Source: a virus
DNA: 32,181 nucleotides
Reading direction: 5' to 3' (one strand)
IMG/VR virus record: IMGVR_UViG_3300029286_000165
Location: 1 to 32,181 of that record
Positions 16,221 to 24,269 of this stretch are shown here, in pieces. The notes under the pieces are model-generated. The model saw only the letters and a list, made by a program, of their open reading frames with translations, had not been told where the DNA came from and made no database searches. The position numbers were made by a program, and so were the translations under genes. Each line of letters begins with the position of its first letter. Position 1 is the first letter of the stretch.

Positions 16221-19200
16221 TGGCTACATCATCAGATATTTACGCTAAACTTAAAATAGATACAAGAGAATTCGATGGATCTTTAAGAGGTATTAAGAAA
16301 GAAATGGCAACTCTTAAAGGTTTAATTGGTAGCAATATTATATCAAGAGAAGACGATTTACAATTAAAAGCCAGATTTGGTAATATAAAAGATCAATTTG
16401 ATGATATACGTTTATCTTCTCAAAATATAGCTGAAGAAGATGTATTTGGTAACGTTGCTAGATTCGCTGGTGTAGCATCACAGGCTGTCGCTGGTTTAAC
16501 AGCTACAATGTCTTTACTTGGAATAGAAAGTGAAAAAGTTGGTCAAGTTGAGAAATCAATACTTCAATTTATGGCTATTGGTAACGCTTTACAAGCATTA
16601 GCTGATAGTAGAAGATTAAAAGATTTAGCTTTAATTTATGCAGCTAGATTAAAAGATTGGATGTTTACTAAATCTACAGCAGTTGCTGATACATCGACCG
16701 GAGCTGGCGGTGGTGGCGGAACAGGAGGGACTAAAATATTAGACACTTCTGCTGTGGCTAACGCTAACGCTGCAGCTAACATATCGCAAGCATCGAGTAT
16801 TAATAATGTTTCTACCGCTATTGTAGCTCAAAATGAAATTATTACTCAAAATATAGTAGCTCAAGATGGACTTACAGTTTCAATTATGGGATTAGAATCT
16901 CAAATTAAAAAAGAAAATGTTTCTATAATCCAAACACAAATTGAATTAAAGCAATTAAATCTTATTATTACTGATGCTGCTACTACAAATGAAGTTTTGA
17001 ATAATTCTTTAGAAAGAGAAATATTATTAATTAATAGATTGGATGCTTCTATGGCTAGAAAAGCACAATTAACTAATACTGTAAATGAATTAAAAGCTGA
17101 ACAAATAGCAGTATCTAATGCTGAAGGAGCTACAATATCTAAAAATACAGGCTTAATTGCTGCTCAAACAGCTGCTCAAGGAACTAATGCAACAGTAACA
17201 ACTGCAGCATCAACTGCTTATAAAGGGTTTGTTACTTGGACTAACGCTGCTTCTGTGTCTATTATGAATTTTACAAAATCTTTATTATTAAACCCAATAT
17301 TTATATTTATTGGCACTTTAGCAGCAGTTGGTGTAGCTGCTTGGAAATTGGGTAAAGTGTTAGCAGGAACTGCAGATGATTTATACAAATATAGCAAGGG
17401 TATTAAATCTGCATCAGACGCAAATAAAGAATTTCAAAAATCTATTGAAGATATGCTAGGTGATATGGCTGGTGTTAATGATAAAATAGCAGTTATCACA
17501 GGAGGTATGAGTGAATCACAGGCTAAAAGAAATGAATTACATAGAAAATATTGGACTGAATACAAAAAAGATGAAGAAAAATTATTAAGCGAATTACGTG
17601 AATTAGAAAGAAAAAGACAATCTGGTGAAATTGAAAGCGATACAATTTTTTATGCTTTAAAAAATTCATTAAGAAAGAACTTTGATAACGCAGATGAAAT
17701 TAGAAGAAGACGTTTAGCAGATGAAGAAGCTTTATTGTTGGCTGAGGAAAAGAAAACTAAAGAAGAAAAAGCAAAAGCTGATGCTGTAAAAGCCAAAGAA
17801 GATTATAATAATAGGGTTAAAGTTGAAAAAGAAGTATTAGAAAAAATAATTCAATTAAGAAGAGAATCACAAAAAACTATTAGAGAATTAGAATCTTCTA
17901 CTATATCAACATCAACTAAAACTGGTAGATTAATAGAAGAAAGAAAATTGAATGCTCAATTAATTGAGATAGAAAAAGAATATATCGAAAAACAAGGCAA
18001 ACTTGTAACTAAAAAAGGAACAATGGAAGATTATACTAGTCTTATCAAAGTTAGAAAAGATTATTATAATGAAGTTAATAATATAATAACTGAACAAACA
18101 GTAGTAGAATTAAAAAAGGCTGATGATAAAAAAAGAGAAGATATAAAAGTATTAGAAAATACTTACATCGAAAGAAAAAATATCATAAAGAAAAATTTAG
18201 AAGAAACTGAATCTACCATTAAAAAAATAAAAAGTTCTTTAGAAACTACTACCAATAAAGAAGAAATTGTAGTTCTAAAGAAATCTTTAAGTGAATCTCA
18301 ATCAGTTAAAAAAGAATTAAATACACAATTAATAAAAGAACAAGAATCTTTTAATACTAGTTCTTTAAATATAACAGAAGATTTTGAAAATAAAAGAATT
18401 ATAATAAATAAAGATGCTGACATTAAAATAATAGAAAATACTACTAAATTCTATGACGAAATTTTAAATTTAGACGATTTAAGATTATCTAATGCTAAGA
18501 ATAATACTGAAATATTAATGAGGTTGAGAGAGAAGGAAACAGACCCATCAACAAGAAAACAATACTCAGAAGATATTATAAGTTCAATACAAATTCAAAG
18601 ACAAGAGTTAATTAAATTAAATAAAGACGAAACAAATAGAATTAATTTATTACCAGATAGCGAAGAAAAAGTATTGAAATTAACTGACGCTAATATTAAA
18701 TTAAAAATGAGTTTAATGGATTTGGATCAAACCATTAAATCTCTTAACGAAACTCCAATGCCTTTTTCAGATTGGATAAATAAAGAAAATTGGATTGATC
18801 CTATCAAAGGACTAATGGATAATTTAGGAGCTTTAACCCAACAAGCAGCAGACGGAATTATTACAATAATGAATTTAAATCTAGAATCTCAAAGAACTAT
18901 GTTAGATTCCTATATAAACGATATAGAAGACTCAACTGATGCTGCTTTATCTAACGTTGAAAAATTATACAAGTATAACTTTATAACCACTGAGCAATAT
19001 GAGAAGAAAAAAATACAATTAGAAGAACAAAAAAATAGTAAAATAAAAGCTGCTAGGGAAGAACAATTTAAAAAAGAACAAGAAGCAGCAGTTATAATGG
19101 CAGTTATACAAGGTGCGCTAGCAATTGTACAGGCATATGGTCAATTAGGACCAATTGCTGGAACTATTGCAGCATTATTAATTGCTGGAGTTACGATAGC

Positions 19201-20374
19201 CCAAATATCTACTATTCAATCTCAACCAGTTCCTGAATATGAAACTGGTGGTTTAATAGAAGGACCATCGCATAATCAAGGTGGAATAAAGATGAATGCT
19301 CCAAGTGGAAAAGTGGAATTAGAAGGCGGGGAATATATTATTAATAAAAATACAGTCAAACAACCTGGAGTCAAACAATTATTAGAAGATATAAATAATG
19401 ATAAAATAAATGCAGTAGATGCTAATAAAATTGTAGATAACATTAGCGAAACAAATAAAATAACAGATAATAAATCTCTAACTACGAGTGAAATAAATAA
19501 AGTTATAGACAATAAATCCTTAACGACTACGAATGAAATGAATAATATCGCAGATAATAAATCTCTAACTACGATCGAAACAAATAAAATAACAGATAAT
19601 AAATATCTAACTACGAGTGAAATAAACAATATAATTGAGAGTGTTAAAAATAATAAATCTTTAAAAGTAGAAGAGACAAATAAAATTGTTGATAGCATTA
19701 AAAATAATAAATCTTTAACTACTATTGAGATAAGTAAAGTTATAGATAGTGTTAAAAATAATGATATTATTAATAGAAATACTACTATACAAAATAATTT
19801 ATTATCTAGTGAAACGAATAAGATATTAGATAAAATTACTATTTTAGAAAATGGTGGTTATATCAAAGGACCATCTCATATTGAAGGTGGAGTGAAAGCT
19901 ACTACACCAGATAGAATAGTTGAATTAGAAGGTGGTGAATATATAATTAATAAAAATACAGTTAAAAAACCAGGTATTAAAACATTATTAGATAAAATTA
20001 ATAGAGATTATGTTTCTGAAAATAGTTTAAGAATTATTAATACAATTAAAAATAGTGAAATATCTAATAATAGATCTATTTTTGAAAATGGTGGTTATAT
20101 CTACGAACAAGGTGGAGTGATTGAAAATAAAAAAAGTGAAATTGTATATTATACTAATAGATTTGAAAATGGTGGTTTAATACCAGATGATATATATAAC
20201 AATATATCAAAACAACAAAGCACTATAATAAATAATTATACTACAACAATGGACGTCGAAGAATTAAAAGGAGTTATTAGGGAAGTTACAAGTATTCCAG
20301 TTACTGTTTTAGAAACTGATATTACAAGAACTCAAAAAAGAGTTGCTGTAATTGAACAAAAATCAAGTTGGTAA
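16220..20374 (+). CDS. Tail tape measure protein
   Basis: The 1384-aa protein has long helical, Lys/Glu-rich stretches, a hydrophobic segment at about 350-385 (NPIFIFIGTLAAVGVAAW) and a second at about 955-1000. The C-terminal region carries two copies of a module typical of tape-measure ends: GGLIEGPSHNQGGI … ELEGGEYIINKNTVKQPG near 1010-1060 and GGYIKGPSHIEGGV … EYIINKNTVKKPG near 1213-1260. Shorter FENGG repeats follow. At about 0.15 nm per helical residue the protein suggests a tail near 200 nm (a rule of thumb). Between the two modules lies a degenerate repeat built on NNKSLTT-E-NKI. It is chaperoned into the tail tube during assembly; the tail tube gene is 2.8 kb downstream. Confidence 0.85.
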   Translation: MATSSDIYAKLKIDTREFDGSLRGIKKEMATLKGLIGSNIISREDDLQLKARFGNIKDQFDDIRLSSQNIAEEDVFGNVARFAGVASQAVAGLTATMSLLGIESEKVGQVEKSILQFMAIGNALQALADSRRLKDLALIYAARLKDWMFTKSTAVADTSTGAGGGGGTGGTKILDTSAVANANAAANISQASSINNVSTAIVAQNEIITQNIVAQDGLTVSIMGLESQIKKENVSIIQTQIELKQLNLIITDAATTNEVLNNSLEREILLINRLDASMARKAQLTNTVNELKAEQIAVSNAEGATISKNTGLIAAQTAAQGTNATVTTAASTAYKGFVTWTNAASVSIMNFTKSLLLNPIFIFIGTLAAVGVAAWKLGKVLAGTADDLYKYSKGIKSASDANKEFQKSIEDMLGDMAGVNDKIAVITGGMSESQAKRNELHRKYWTEYKKDEEKLLSELRELERKRQSGEIESDTIFYALKNSLRKNFDNADEIRRRRLADEEALLLAEEKKTKEEKAKADAVKAKEDYNNRVKVEKEVLEKIIQLRRESQKTIRELESSTISTSTKTGRLIEERKLNAQLIEIEKEYIEKQGKLVTKKGTMEDYTSLIKVRKDYYNEVNNIITEQTVVELKKADDKKREDIKVLENTYIERKNIIKKNLEETESTIKKIKSSLETTTNKEEIVVLKKSLSESQSVKKELNTQLIKEQESFNTSSLNITEDFENKRIIINKDADIKIIENTTKFYDEILNLDDLRLSNAKNNTEILMRLREKETDPSTRKQYSEDIISSIQIQRQELIKLNKDETNRINLLPDSEEKVLKLTDANIKLKMSLMDLDQTIKSLNETPMPFSDWINKENWIDPIKGLMDNLGALTQQAADGIITIMNLNLESQRTMLDSYINDIEDSTDAALSNVEKLYKYNFITTEQYEKKKIQLEEQKNSKIKAAREEQFKKEQEAAVIMAVIQGALAIVQAYGQLGPIAGTIAALLIAGVTIAQISTIQSQPVPEYETGGLIEGPSHNQGGIKMNAPSGKVELEGGEYIINKNTVKQPGVKQLLEDINNDKINAVDANKIVDNISETNKITDNKSLTTSEINKVIDNKSLTTTNEMNNIADNKSLTTIETNKITDNKYLTTSEINNIIESVKNNKSLKVEETNKIVDSIKNNKSLTTIEISKVIDSVKNNDIINRNTTIQNNLLSSETNKILDKITILENGGYIKGPSHIEGGVKATTPDRIVELEGGEYIINKNTVKKPGIKTLLDKINRDYVSENSLRIINTIKNSEISNNRSIFENGGYIYEQGGVIENKKSEIVYYTNRFENGGLIPDDIYNNISKQQSTIINNYTTTMDVEELKGVIREVTSIPVTVLETDITRTQKRVAVIEQKSSW
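19440..19760 (+). repeat. Degenerate NKSLTT repeats in the tape measure
   Basis: About six imperfect units of roughly 60 bases encode variations of 'NKITDNKSLTTSEINKVI'. They lie between the two conserved C-terminal modules and look like a recently expanded, low-complexity linker. Such repeats could tune tail length or processing. Confidence 0.6.
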
Positions 20375-20391
20375 AAAATAATTTAATAAAC

Positions 20392-21198
20392 ATGTTAAAA
20401 AAACTACTCAAAATTAGGGAACTTAAAATAGACGATACAGAAGAAACTGGAGTTATCGCGATTAGTATGGTAGACGCTCCAGCTATCGAGGAAAATTTTA
20501 TATACTTTGCTAAACATAGACAAGAAATATGGAAACCATCTGATATAAAAGAAGATGATTTAGACGTGTTATATAACTGGACATTAGGTGATGACGAACA
20601 TTGTCCTTCTTGCATAGAGTGGGTGTCTAAAGGTCCAAAACCTTTGAGATATTGGATTAATAACGCTCTTCCGAGAGTTCCATATAGTGATAATATTATA
20701 TTAGCTGGCATTCCAGTTGGAAAGGGGTGGGTTGGAGAAATAAAAGAACCTGAAAATACTCCATATTATAACACTTTATGTAGAGATGCTTGTAAATGTC
20801 ATCTTACGGCAGCAGATACTAATATGAGATTGGATAAAAGAAATTTCAATGTAGAATTTAAAATAGAAAACGTTGAGAAGAAAGAGATAGTTGGATTAGT
20901 TTTGAGAAGTGGCCAAATGATATATCGTCACAACGTAGGAGATGGCTTCCCAGGTTATGTATATTTTTCTAGAGAAACAGTAAGAAATTCTTTTAGAAAA
21001 TTCGGATTCAATAGAAATATTACCTTTCAACATGTTCAAAATAAAACCGGTAGCGCAATTATGATGCAATCTTGGTTGGACGAAAGCGAAACAGAAACAA
21101 GATGGATGGTGAAATATAAAATCATAGATACTGACTTATGGGAACAAATTAAAAAAGGGGTAGTGAAAGGGTATTCAGTCGAGGCATCATTTCACTAA
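20392..21198 (+). CDS. XkdF-type capsid maturation protease with Cys-rich insert
   Basis: A 268-aa protein from ATG 20392; the frame extends to an upstream TTG, but the A-rich leader and ATG fit better. The N-terminus (GVIAISMVDAPAIEENFIYF) and C-terminal half (EKKEIVGLVLRSGQMIYR, YVYFSRETVR, NITFQHV with H214, ESETETRWMVKYKI, VKGYSVEASF with S262) fit XkdF-type proteases, with His and Ser as likely catalytic residues. Between them, residues 51-145 carry a block with five Cys (71, 74, 130, 134, 136; EHCPSCIEW … CRDACKCHLT). This resembles the tail of MuF/SPP1-gp7 minor head proteins. It lies between the tape measure and scaffold genes. Confidence 0.7.
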   Translation: MLKKLLKIRELKIDDTEETGVIAISMVDAPAIEENFIYFAKHRQEIWKPSDIKEDDLDVLYNWTLGDDEHCPSCIEWVSKGPKPLRYWINNALPRVPYSDNIILAGIPVGKGWVGEIKEPENTPYYNTLCRDACKCHLTAADTNMRLDKRNFNVEFKIENVEKKEIVGLVLRSGQMIYRHNVGDGFPGYVYFSRETVRNSFRKFGFNRNITFQHVQNKTGSAIMMQSWLDESETETRWMVKYKIIDTDLWEQIKKGVVKGYSVEASFH

Positions 21199-21246
21199 GA
21201 ATAATAGAGTGAACAAAAAATAAATTGGAGGGGAGTTTCATTTAAT

Positions 21247-21545
21247 ATGGCAACAAAAGATGTGTGTTTTGTAAATAATGGGGGAGTGATATTATACCCA
21301 GATAATAGTCAAATAGCGTTATATCTAGTTCTAATGTGAAATATTACATTGGAAACGAAAATGAATATTTAGGATTGATTCACAGTTGTAGCGGATCAAC
21401 TGAAAATAAAGTATCAAATAAAGATTTATGGGTTTATTTTCGTGATTATTATGGTGGAACATCAGCATATTTATCTGAATATAAAATATGGAGTGGTACA
21501 TGTTTGACACCACAAGAGGTGGAGAGTAATTATTATTTAACTTAA
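21247..21545 (+). pseudogene. Broken LamG-like fibre gene remnant
   Basis: The ATG at 21247 opens a 30-codon frame (CFVNNGGVILYPDNSQIA) that closes at TGA 21337-21339. Its start matches the N-terminal tags of the fibres at 14859 and 30040. A second frame (from about 21324, with GTG at 21336) then runs to TAA 21543-21545. It encodes a LamG end (YYIGNENEYLGLI … AYLSEYKIWSGTCLTPQEVE) with its typical 'xExRIWxxxLTxxEV' closing strand. The two pieces represent the ends of a fibre gene with its centre deleted and the reading frame shifted. It sits between near-identical 20-bp repeats. Confidence 0.65.
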
Positions 21546-21564
21546 TTTTAACCATTTATATTCA

Positions 21565-21587
21565 TTTTAATATATATAGATAGTAGA
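21565..21587 (+). promoter_or_regulatory. Candidate phage promoter motif, copy 4
   Basis: TTTTAATATATATAGATAGTAGA, identical over 23 bases to the sequence at 25554-25576. It lies 50 bases before the scaffold start. It would drive the scaffold, capsid and tail-tube genes up to the terminator at 23749-23775. Confidence 0.6.
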
Positions 21588-21614
21588 ATGAACAAAAAAT
21601 AAATAATAAAATTT

Positions 21615-22223
21615 ATGATTAATAAACTTTTGAAAATTCTTAAAATTAAGTTTATTGGCGAAGTAATTTTAAAAGATGGAACTCCTTGCGTTTTAGATGG
21701 AGATCTAGCAATTGGAGTAGGTATAAAAGTGCAGACTCCAGATGGAATGATAGATTTACCAGATGGGAATTATGAATTAGAAACTGGTCAAATTATTTCA
21801 GTTGAAAATGGAAAGATAGTGGATATAACAGATCAAATTGACACAGAAGAAATACCAGACGATGATTCATTAATACCTACCGATATGAAACAAGATGTAC
21901 CAGTAGAAGAAATACCTATTGTGGAAACAGAAGTAAAAGATGAGATAGTTAAGACCATTGAACTCGTTGAAAACTTGGAACCTATTATAGAAACTAACCC
22001 ATATGATATTCTTTTAGAAAAAATTACATCAATAGAAACTAAATTAGAAAATCTACCGACCTATACGGACGAATTAACAAAACTGAAAGGTGATGTTGAT
22101 TTTATTTTAGGAAAAATGACATTATCAACTGAGTTGAAAAAGTCAAAACCTATTGATGAGTCTACCTCTATTGTTGATTCAAGAATAGAACTTATCAAGA
22201 GTATTAGAAATACTAAAAAATAA
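21615..22223 (+). CDS. Scaffold-like protein
   Basis: A 202-aa acidic protein. The N-terminus has a beta domain with DGTPCVLDGDLAIGVGIKV and LPDGNYELETGQIISVENGKI, seen in proteins preceding the capsid gene of many Bacteroidetes phages. The middle (about 75-125) is Glu/Asp/Pro/Val-rich and extended. The last 65 residues are predicted helical with SIETKLENLPTYTDELTKL. Position directly before the capsid gene, size and charge fit scaffold. The protease two genes upstream would remove it during maturation. Confidence 0.65.
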   Translation: MINKLLKILKIKFIGEVILKDGTPCVLDGDLAIGVGIKVQTPDGMIDLPDGNYELETGQIISVENGKIVDITDQIDTEEIPDDDSLIPTDMKQDVPVEEIPIVETEVKDEIVKTIELVENLEPIIETNPYDILLEKITSIETKLENLPTYTDELTKLKGDVDFILGKMTLSTELKKSKPIDESTSIVDSRIELIKSIRNTKK

Positions 22224-22233
22224 TTAAAAAATT

Positions 22234-23142
22234 ATGGCATTCAATGTAAGCGCATTAACAGGATGGGTAAACGAAAATAGTCAAACGCTTTTGACCCAGG
22301 CTTTATTGGGAAACCAAACGGCTCAGTTGATTACAATTTTACCAGGAGTGAAATACAAACAAACACTCAAATATCTTGATACTGATTTGCTTTTACAAGC
22401 AGGTGGTTGCGGATACGCAACAAGTGGAACAACTACTCTTTCAGATAAAGAGGTTTCAGTGGTTTCATTAAAAGTTCAAGAAACACTTTGTCCAGAAGAT
22501 TTGAATACTACTTCAATGCAGTTATCAATGAAACCTGGTTATAACACATCTATTCCATTCGAACAACAATGGAGTGATAGAAAAGTAAAACAGCTTCAAA
22601 CAAAAGTTGAAAATATGATTTGGAGTACTACTACAAGTTCATCTCTTAAATGTGAAGGTTTAATTCACGCAATGGAAGACGATTCTACTGTAAATGATTA
22701 TACTTTTAATCCATGTGCAACTGGTTTAACATATTCAAATTGGTTAACAGCTGTTTATGGTATGTTTAATCTTCTTTCCCCAGAGGCTAAATCAAAAACA
22801 GATTTAACTTTATTTGTTGGATTTGATACATTTAGTTTAATAGTTCAAGCGTTAGTAGTTGGTAATTTATATCATATTGATATGAGTGGAAATTCAGGAG
22901 TTGCTCCTTTTATATTCCCAGGCACATCAATAAAAGTGACTCCAATTAAAGCCCTTGACGCTAGTTGTCATATGGTGCTTTCACCAGCAAGCAATCTTAT
23001 TTTAGTTACTGATTTACTTTCAGAAGAAGATAGAATGAAAATTTGGTGGAGTGAAGATAATCAAGAAGTTAGATCAACTATTGATTTTAAAATTGGTACC
23101 TCATATTACTGGGGAAATGAAATTGTGCTCGCACAAGCATAA
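22234..23142 (+). CDS. Major capsid protein
   Basis: The 302-aa protein begins VSALTGWVNENSQTLLTQAL, then LPGVKYKQTLKYLDTDLLLQ, GGCGYATSGTTTLSDKEVSV and VQETLCPEDLN, which follows the usual start of Bacteroidetes phage capsid proteins. The remainder has the mixed alpha/beta composition expected of an HK97-like fold, with FPGTSIKVTPIKAL and NLILVTDL near the end. It lies 10 bases after the scaffold-like gene and 22 before the tail tube gene. G+C and codon use are higher than in neighbours, consistent with strong expression. Confidence 0.75.
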   Translation: MAFNVSALTGWVNENSQTLLTQALLGNQTAQLITILPGVKYKQTLKYLDTDLLLQAGGCGYATSGTTTLSDKEVSVVSLKVQETLCPEDLNTTSMQLSMKPGYNTSIPFEQQWSDRKVKQLQTKVENMIWSTTTSSSLKCEGLIHAMEDDSTVNDYTFNPCATGLTYSNWLTAVYGMFNLLSPEAKSKTDLTLFVGFDTFSLIVQALVVGNLYHIDMSGNSGVAPFIFPGTSIKVTPIKALDASCHMVLSPASNLILVTDLLSEEDRMKIWWSEDNQEVRSTIDFKIGTSYYWGNEIVLAQA

Positions 23143-23164
23143 TAAAAAAATAATAATATAAATT

Positions 23165-23701
23165 ATGGCATGTTTAAGATTTAGTACAACAATAGCAGAT
23201 GCATGTAGAGACGCTCAACCAGGACTTACCAAGATATTCTTGGCTAATTACAGTGATTTGGTATCTTATGAATTAAATGCAGCTGGTACAGCAATAACTG
23301 GTCTCACAATGAGTGGGACAACTGGAACTAACGCAGCTTTTTACGAAGTATCACTTAACAAGCAAGTTGGTTCAGTGCTAGATACACCAACAATCAATAT
23401 AGCTAATGGGGTTGCAGTTTCTAAACCAAAGATTAGCGGTTTTGTCCAAGGTATGGATGAAGATGTTATGTTGATGTATAAGTCCCTATTACAAGCTGAT
23501 GTAGTCGGGGTAGTAAAAACAATCAATGGTAGATATTACGCTGTTGGTTTTGATAATGGATTAACTATGATTGCTGGTTCTTATGGAACTGAAGCAGCTA
23601 GTGATGGTAAAGCTGGTTTTACTTTCGAACTCGAAGGTATTGAATCAAAACCATTGGTAGAAATTACTGGTTTAGCTTTTGAAGCTACATACGTAGTCTA
23701 A
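23165..23701 (+). CDS. Major tail tube protein
   Basis: A 178-aa protein starting with a Cys-containing N-terminus (FSTTIADACRDAQPGLTKIFLANYSDL). This is followed by alternating beta segments (ITGLTMSGT, FYEVSLNKQVGS, TPTINIANGVAVSKPKI), a central helix (MDEDVMLMYKSLLQA) and a final sheet with KTINGRYYAVGFDNGLTMIAGS and GFTFELEGIESKPL. The order fits tail tube proteins of Bacteroidetes siphophages. It ends just before a strong terminator, the normal end of a highly expressed head-tail operon. Confidence 0.65.
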   Translation: MACLRFSTTIADACRDAQPGLTKIFLANYSDLVSYELNAAGTAITGLTMSGTTGTNAAFYEVSLNKQVGSVLDTPTINIANGVAVSKPKISGFVQGMDEDVMLMYKSLLQADVVGVVKTINGRYYAVGFDNGLTMIAGSYGTEAASDGKAGFTFELEGIESKPLVEITGLAFEATYVV

Positions 23702-23748
23702 GCACACAATCCCTAACGGGAACTTCCATATAAATTCGTTTTTTTTTT

Positions 23749-23775
23749 AAAAGGCCGCTTATTAGCGGCCTTTTT
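23749..23775 (+). terminator. Rho-independent terminator after the tail tube gene
   Basis: A perfect 11-bp stem, AAAAGGCCGCT (23749-23759) and AGCGGCCTTTT (23764-23774), with loop TATT and a short T run. It would stop rightward transcription and, with a weaker T tract, could also end the leftward RNA from 23887. Confidence 0.88.
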
Positions 23776-23882
23776 CATATGGTCTTCCTGTTGGTATTTT
23801 TCAGTAGGCTGTTGCCCGTCGATTATACAATTTTCATTGTAACGCTAAGGTCCTGTCCTTTCAAACCATTCTATAAATTGAT
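23749..23882 (-). ncRNA. Candidate small RNA (about 130 nt)
   Basis: A good Bacteroidetes-type promoter (23887-23918) points leftward into a gene-free stretch that ends at the terminator hairpin. The predicted RNA has a 7-bp closing stem: AUGGUUU (minus strand of 23863-23869) with AGACCAU (23779-23785). Inside is a hairpin ACAAU-GAAA-AUUGU (23827-23840) with a GNRA loop, and a short GGGC-AACA-GCCU helix (about 23806-23817). The only frame of note is a 21-codon basic one beginning at the ATATG in the 3' part. No known RNA family was recognised. Confidence 0.45.
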
Positions 23883-23886
23883 AAAA

Positions 23887-23918
23887 CAAAGATATAACAA
23901 TTTTTTGAATCTAACAAA
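23887..23918 (-). promoter_or_regulatory. Bacteroidetes-type promoter for the small RNA
   Basis: On the minus strand: TTTG (23918-23915), a 20-base spacer, then TATCTTTG (23894-23887). This fits the known Bacteroides -33 TTTG / -7 TAnnTTTG promoter. Nothing but the gene-free segment lies downstream before the terminator. Confidence 0.6.
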
Positions 23919-23934
23919 TGTATGTTAATATTTT

Positions 23935-24171
23935 TTACATTATAAATAAAACATACATCGATAAAAGAAAACCAACTCCAGTTAATATTAAATATAAGGC
24001 TCCGGTAGTAGCGTTGAATCCAGTAGGAGCTAATTGTTGATTTAGAGTTTGATCAAATGGTTTATCATCAATTTTAAAACTTCCACCGCACACATGACAT
24101 TTATAAGTTCCGCCAAAATTTAAGCCTGTGTGTAAAGTTTTACAACTTGGGCAATTTACATTAGCTAACAT
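23935..24171 (-). CDS. Zinc-ribbon membrane protein
   Basis: A 78-aa protein. The first 35 residues form a zinc ribbon with CPSC (7-10) and CHVC (25-28). A linker follows, then a hydrophobic helix near the C-terminus (about 57-77, TGALYLILTGVGFLLSMYVLF). This suggests a membrane-anchored metal-binding protein. Unusually for this window, a full AGGAGG lies nine bases before the ATG, and a TATCTTTG promoter box lies 47 bases upstream. Cellular function unknown; it is part of the leftward cassette. Confidence 0.65.
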   Translation of the reverse strand: MLANVNCPSCKTLHTGLNFGGTYKCHVCGGSFKIDDKPFDQTLNQQLAPTGFNATTGALYLILTGVGFLLSMYVLFIM

Positions 24172-24180
24172 AATTTGTTT

Positions 24181-24186
24181 CCTCCT
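24181..24186 (-). promoter_or_regulatory. Strong Shine-Dalgarno site (AGGAGG)
   Basis: Minus-strand AGGAGG, nine bases before ATG 24171. Most genes in the window have no Shine-Dalgarno sequence, so this marks the zinc-ribbon gene as having a different translation style or origin. Confidence 0.7.
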
Positions 24187-24218
24187 ATTTTTTAAGTTTA
24201 TTTATCGATTTTGTCTTA

Positions 24219-24265
24219 CAAAGATACTACCTTTTATCGAAATAAAAAAATTTTAGACCAACAAA
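24219..24265 (-). promoter_or_regulatory. 47-bp repeat A with leftward TATCTTTG promoter box
   Basis: Matches 25499-25545 at 46 of 47 bases (C at 24238 versus A at 25518). Read leftward it ends with TATCTTTG (24226-24219), the Bacteroidetes -7 box; the -33 region is a T run rather than TTTG. It lies upstream of the zinc-ribbon gene. Confidence 0.65.
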
Positions 24266-24269
24266 GCAG

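Larger units (their letters stand above)
21206..21604 (+). repeat. 20-bp direct repeats flanking a fibre remnant
   Basis: AGAGTGAACAAAAAATAAAT (21206-21225) and AGAATGAACAAAAAATAAAT (21585-21604) match at 19 of 20 bases, 379 bases apart. The second is the leader of the scaffold gene. The repeat brackets the broken fibre gene at 21247-21545, which suggests the remnant was inserted between the protease and scaffold genes by duplication of the leader. Confidence 0.6.

Noticed and set aside
21331-21555. Leftward 74-aa frame
   Set aside because: Opposes the fibre remnant; Asn/His-rich with no leader or promoter, a likely shadow.
23786-23870. tRNA gene
   Set aside because: No cloverleaf with a CCA-compatible acceptor, D-loop GG or T-loop TTCRA could be drawn on either strand.
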